Source: an uncultured Novosphingobium sp.
GTDB taxonomy: Bacteria; Pseudomonadota; Alphaproteobacteria; Sphingomonadales; Sphingomonadaceae
Reading direction: 5' to 3'
DNA: 7,894 bases
NCBI GenBank assembly: GCA_938005655.1
Contig: CALLNA010000069.1
Span: 1-7,894, forward strand
Shown: positions 6,176-7,894 of the stretch, piece by piece
How the letters are laid out: every line of letters begins with the position of its first letter
Position numbering within the stretch: the stretch's first letter is position 1
Notes under the pieces: model-generated
Databases searched by the model: none
Told to the model about the DNA's origin: nothing
Seen by the model: only the letters and a program-made list of their open reading frames with translations
Position numbers and translations under genes: made by a program

Positions 6176-7894
6176 TCAGAAATTGTATCTGAGCGTCGCC
6201 CGCGCATTTCTCGGCTCGCCATAGACGAAGCCGGGGAACCAGCTGTTGCCGCTGTAGAAGGTCCGGTCGAACAGATTGTCGACGTTGAGCTGGAGCGACA
6301 GCTGCCTGGTCATCTCGTAGCGGGCCATGAGATTGACGATGGCATAGGCGGGCTGGCCGATCGGCTCCACGATGCCGGTGCCCGGATTCTGCGCGGTCAC
6401 CGGCGGCCGGCTCTCCCATTTGAGCGCTCCGCCCAGGCTCAGCCCGTCGAGCGCGCCGGCAAGGGCGTATTTGGTCGCCAGGTTGAACGCCCGGCGCGGC
6501 TGGTGCGCAAGCACGTCGACGCCCTGGGCGTCCTTTGCGCTATAGTCGCTCCAGCCCAGGCTGAGGTCCCATTGCCGGGTGACCTTGCCGACGACTTCGA
6601 GCTCATATCCCTTGGCGACGGTCCCCGTCGCCCCGCGATAGGCCGGGTTGGACGTACCGGGCACGAACTGCCCCGGATCCGGAACGGCGAGATTGTCCTG
6701 CTCGATGCGGTACACGGCCGCCGTCGCCAGGAGCTTGCCGCCCAGCAGCAGCGCCTTCAGGCCGGCCTCGTAATTCTTGCCTTCCAGCGGATTGAGCAGG
6801 CGCCCGTTGCGGTCGCGGACATTGCCCTGCGGCTTGAAGATCTTGGTATAGCTCGCATAGGCGGATAGGTTGTGGGTGATGTCGAGGACCAGCCCCGCAT
6901 AGGGCGTGAGCACGCCCTTGTAGGTCAGCCGGTAGGCCGGGCTCGTCCCCGCGGCCTCCTCGTTGCGCCGGAAATAGCTCAGCCGCCCGCCGCCGATGAG
7001 CTTGAGCGGGCCGACCAGGCCGATCCGCGTCGTGGCGAAAAGCGCGGCCTGGGTCGTGGAACCGCGGCTGGACACATAGCGCGGCCCCCAGGCCGGCTGG
7101 GCGAGCGTCCCGTCCCAATGGTTGAAATCGGCGATCGGATCCATCGCGACGGGATCTCGGTTGGACCATCCGTCGGTGAGGCGATTCACCATCGCGCCGA
7201 CGGCCAGGTCGTGCTCGCCGCCAAGCAGCGAAAACGGGCCGCTGGCCTGGATGCTGCCGTTCCATTGCTCGGGATCGGCCTTGAACCAATAGGCCGAGGT
7301 GGCCATGCCGGCACCGGTCACCCGGTTAGGCATGCCATCGAGCCACAGCAACCGCGATTCCTCCAGCCCCTTGTGGTAGCCTAGGTCGCCGCGAATGCTC
7401 CATTTCCCGCCAAGGTCGTGCGTGAGGGTGGCGAAGCCCGAAATCTCCGTGGTGTTCCAGAAGCCCCAGTCGGTGCCGGTGTTCGTCGAGCGCGGCCAGC
7501 GCGTCCGCGTGCCGTCGGTATACCAATAGGGAAGCTGCGCCCACATCACGCCGTCGCGGTCGTCGCGCTGATAGCTGGCGCCGACCGACAGCTTCGTGCG
7601 CGGACCGAGATCGGCGTCGACCACCCCATAGAGGACGAGGCCCTTCTTCTCCTCGCGATCGACGAAGCCGTCCTGCCGATAGGCCTGGGCGACGGCGCGC
7701 ACGCGCACCGTTCCGGCGGCATCGAGCGGCGACTGCACGTCCACGGTTCCGGCGAAGCGGTTCCATGATGCCGCTTCGAGGCTGACCTGACCGGAGAAGG
7801 CGTCGGCATCGGCGTGCTTGCGGATCAGGCTGACGACCGCGGAAGGATCCCCTGCCCCAGGCATCAGGCCCGCGGCGCCGCGCACCAGGCCCAC
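6176..7894 (-). CDS. FhuE-like TonB-dependent ferric-siderophore receptor (5' end outside window)
   Basis: Outer-membrane receptor that imports a ferric siderophore with energy from TonB-ExbB-ExbD. The visible 572 residues start at the end of the plug, VRGAAGLMPGAGDPSAVVSL with RKHAD after it, the plug signature of the FhuE/FpvA siderophore-receptor group. The beta-barrel follows, with VDADLGPRTKLSVGASYQR, LIGGGRLSYFRRNEE, TPYAGLVLDITHNLSAYASY, IFKPQGNVRDRNGRLLNPLEG, NYEAGLKA, YRIEQDNLA, GYELEVVGKVTRQWDLSLGW and NVDNLFDRTFY. It ends in RYNF with the terminal Phe expected for barrel assembly. These blocks line up with E. coli FhuE as I remember it, so a hydroxamate-type siderophore is plausible but unproven. 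The signal peptide, TonB box and most of the plug (about 150-200 residues) lie past 7894; the GTG at the edge is an internal Val, not a start. The promoter and any Fur site are also outside. Confidence 0.93.
   Translation of the reverse strand: MGLVRGAAGLMPGAGDPSAVVSLIRKHADADAFSGQVSLEAASWNRFAGTVDVQSPLDAAGTVRVRAVAQAYRQDGFVDREEKKGLVLYGVVDADLGPRTKLSVGASYQRDDRDGVMWAQLPYWYTDGTRTRWPRSTNTGTDWGFWNTTEISGFATLTHDLGGKWSIRGDLGYHKGLEESRLLWLDGMPNRVTGAGMATSAYWFKADPEQWNGSIQASGPFSLLGGEHDLAVGAMVNRLTDGWSNRDPVAMDPIADFNHWDGTLAQPAWGPRYVSSRGSTTQAALFATTRIGLVGPLKLIGGGRLSYFRRNEEAAGTSPAYRLTYKGVLTPYAGLVLDITHNLSAYASYTKIFKPQGNVRDRNGRLLNPLEGKNYEAGLKALLLGGKLLATAAVYRIEQDNLAVPDPGQFVPGTSNPAYRGATGTVAKGYELEVVGKVTRQWDLSLGWSDYSAKDAQGVDVLAHQPRRAFNLATKYALAGALDGLSLGGALKWESRPPVTAQNPGTGIVEPIGQPAYAIVNLMARYEMTRQLSLQLNVDNLFDRTFYSGNSWFPGFVYGEPRNARATLRYNF

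Noticed and set aside
4660..6222. 520-codon minus-strand frame opposite the hydrolase
   Set aside because: Codon-aligned antisense of a gene with a full catalytic triad. It would also read across the candidate terminator and overlap the receptor gene's 3' end.

Overview
The window comes from a high-GC alphaproteobacterium, most likely a sphingomonad (Sphingomonas, Sphingobium or a relative). The evidence is the strong G/C bias at third codon positions, the large set of envelope proteins, a YdbH-type AsmA-like protein ending in the alphaproteobacterial form of the DctA-YdbH domain, and a membrane-anchored LytTR regulator of the type common in that order. The assignment is an inference from protein style; no rRNA or tRNA is present.

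Layout, left to right. (1) Positions 1-2989, minus strand: a very large YdbH-like intermembrane (AsmA-like) protein. It runs off the left edge without a stop, and at least 996 codons are visible. (2) Positions 2990-3123: a 134-base spacer with a hairpin and a candidate promoter for that gene. (3) Positions 3124-4560, minus strand: one reading frame for a periplasmic-sensor / multi-TM / LytTR transcription regulator. A single in-frame amber codon (3643-3645) splits it into a 305-residue sensor-membrane part and a separate LytTR DNA-binding part. (4) Positions 4561-4671: a divergent spacer with a 13-bp direct repeat at 20-bp periodicity, a short palindrome, and a GC-only hairpin that holds the regulator's ribosome binding site in its loop. 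(5) Positions 4672-6129, plus strand: an exported alpha/beta hydrolase of the S33 / tripeptidyl-aminopeptidase type with a complete catalytic triad. (6) Positions 6130-6175: a hairpin fit for a shared terminator between convergent genes. (7) Positions 6176-7894, minus strand: the C-terminal 572 residues of a FhuE-like TonB-dependent ferric-siderophore receptor, whose 5' end lies past the right edge.

All four loci act at or in the cell envelope: outer-membrane lipid homeostasis, periplasmic sensing, periplasmic peptide or ester hydrolysis, and iron-siderophore import. Only the regulator and the hydrolase look functionally linked, because they are divergent over a short repeat-bearing spacer. 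The YdbH-like gene appears to be transcribed from its own promoter. The receptor is probably an independent iron-regulated gene.

I see no mobile element, CRISPR array, RNA gene or novel defence-like system. The most notable points are the amber-interrupted LytTR regulator and the repeat and hairpin structure in front of it. Several very long open frames opposite the real genes are codon-aligned antisense shadows.
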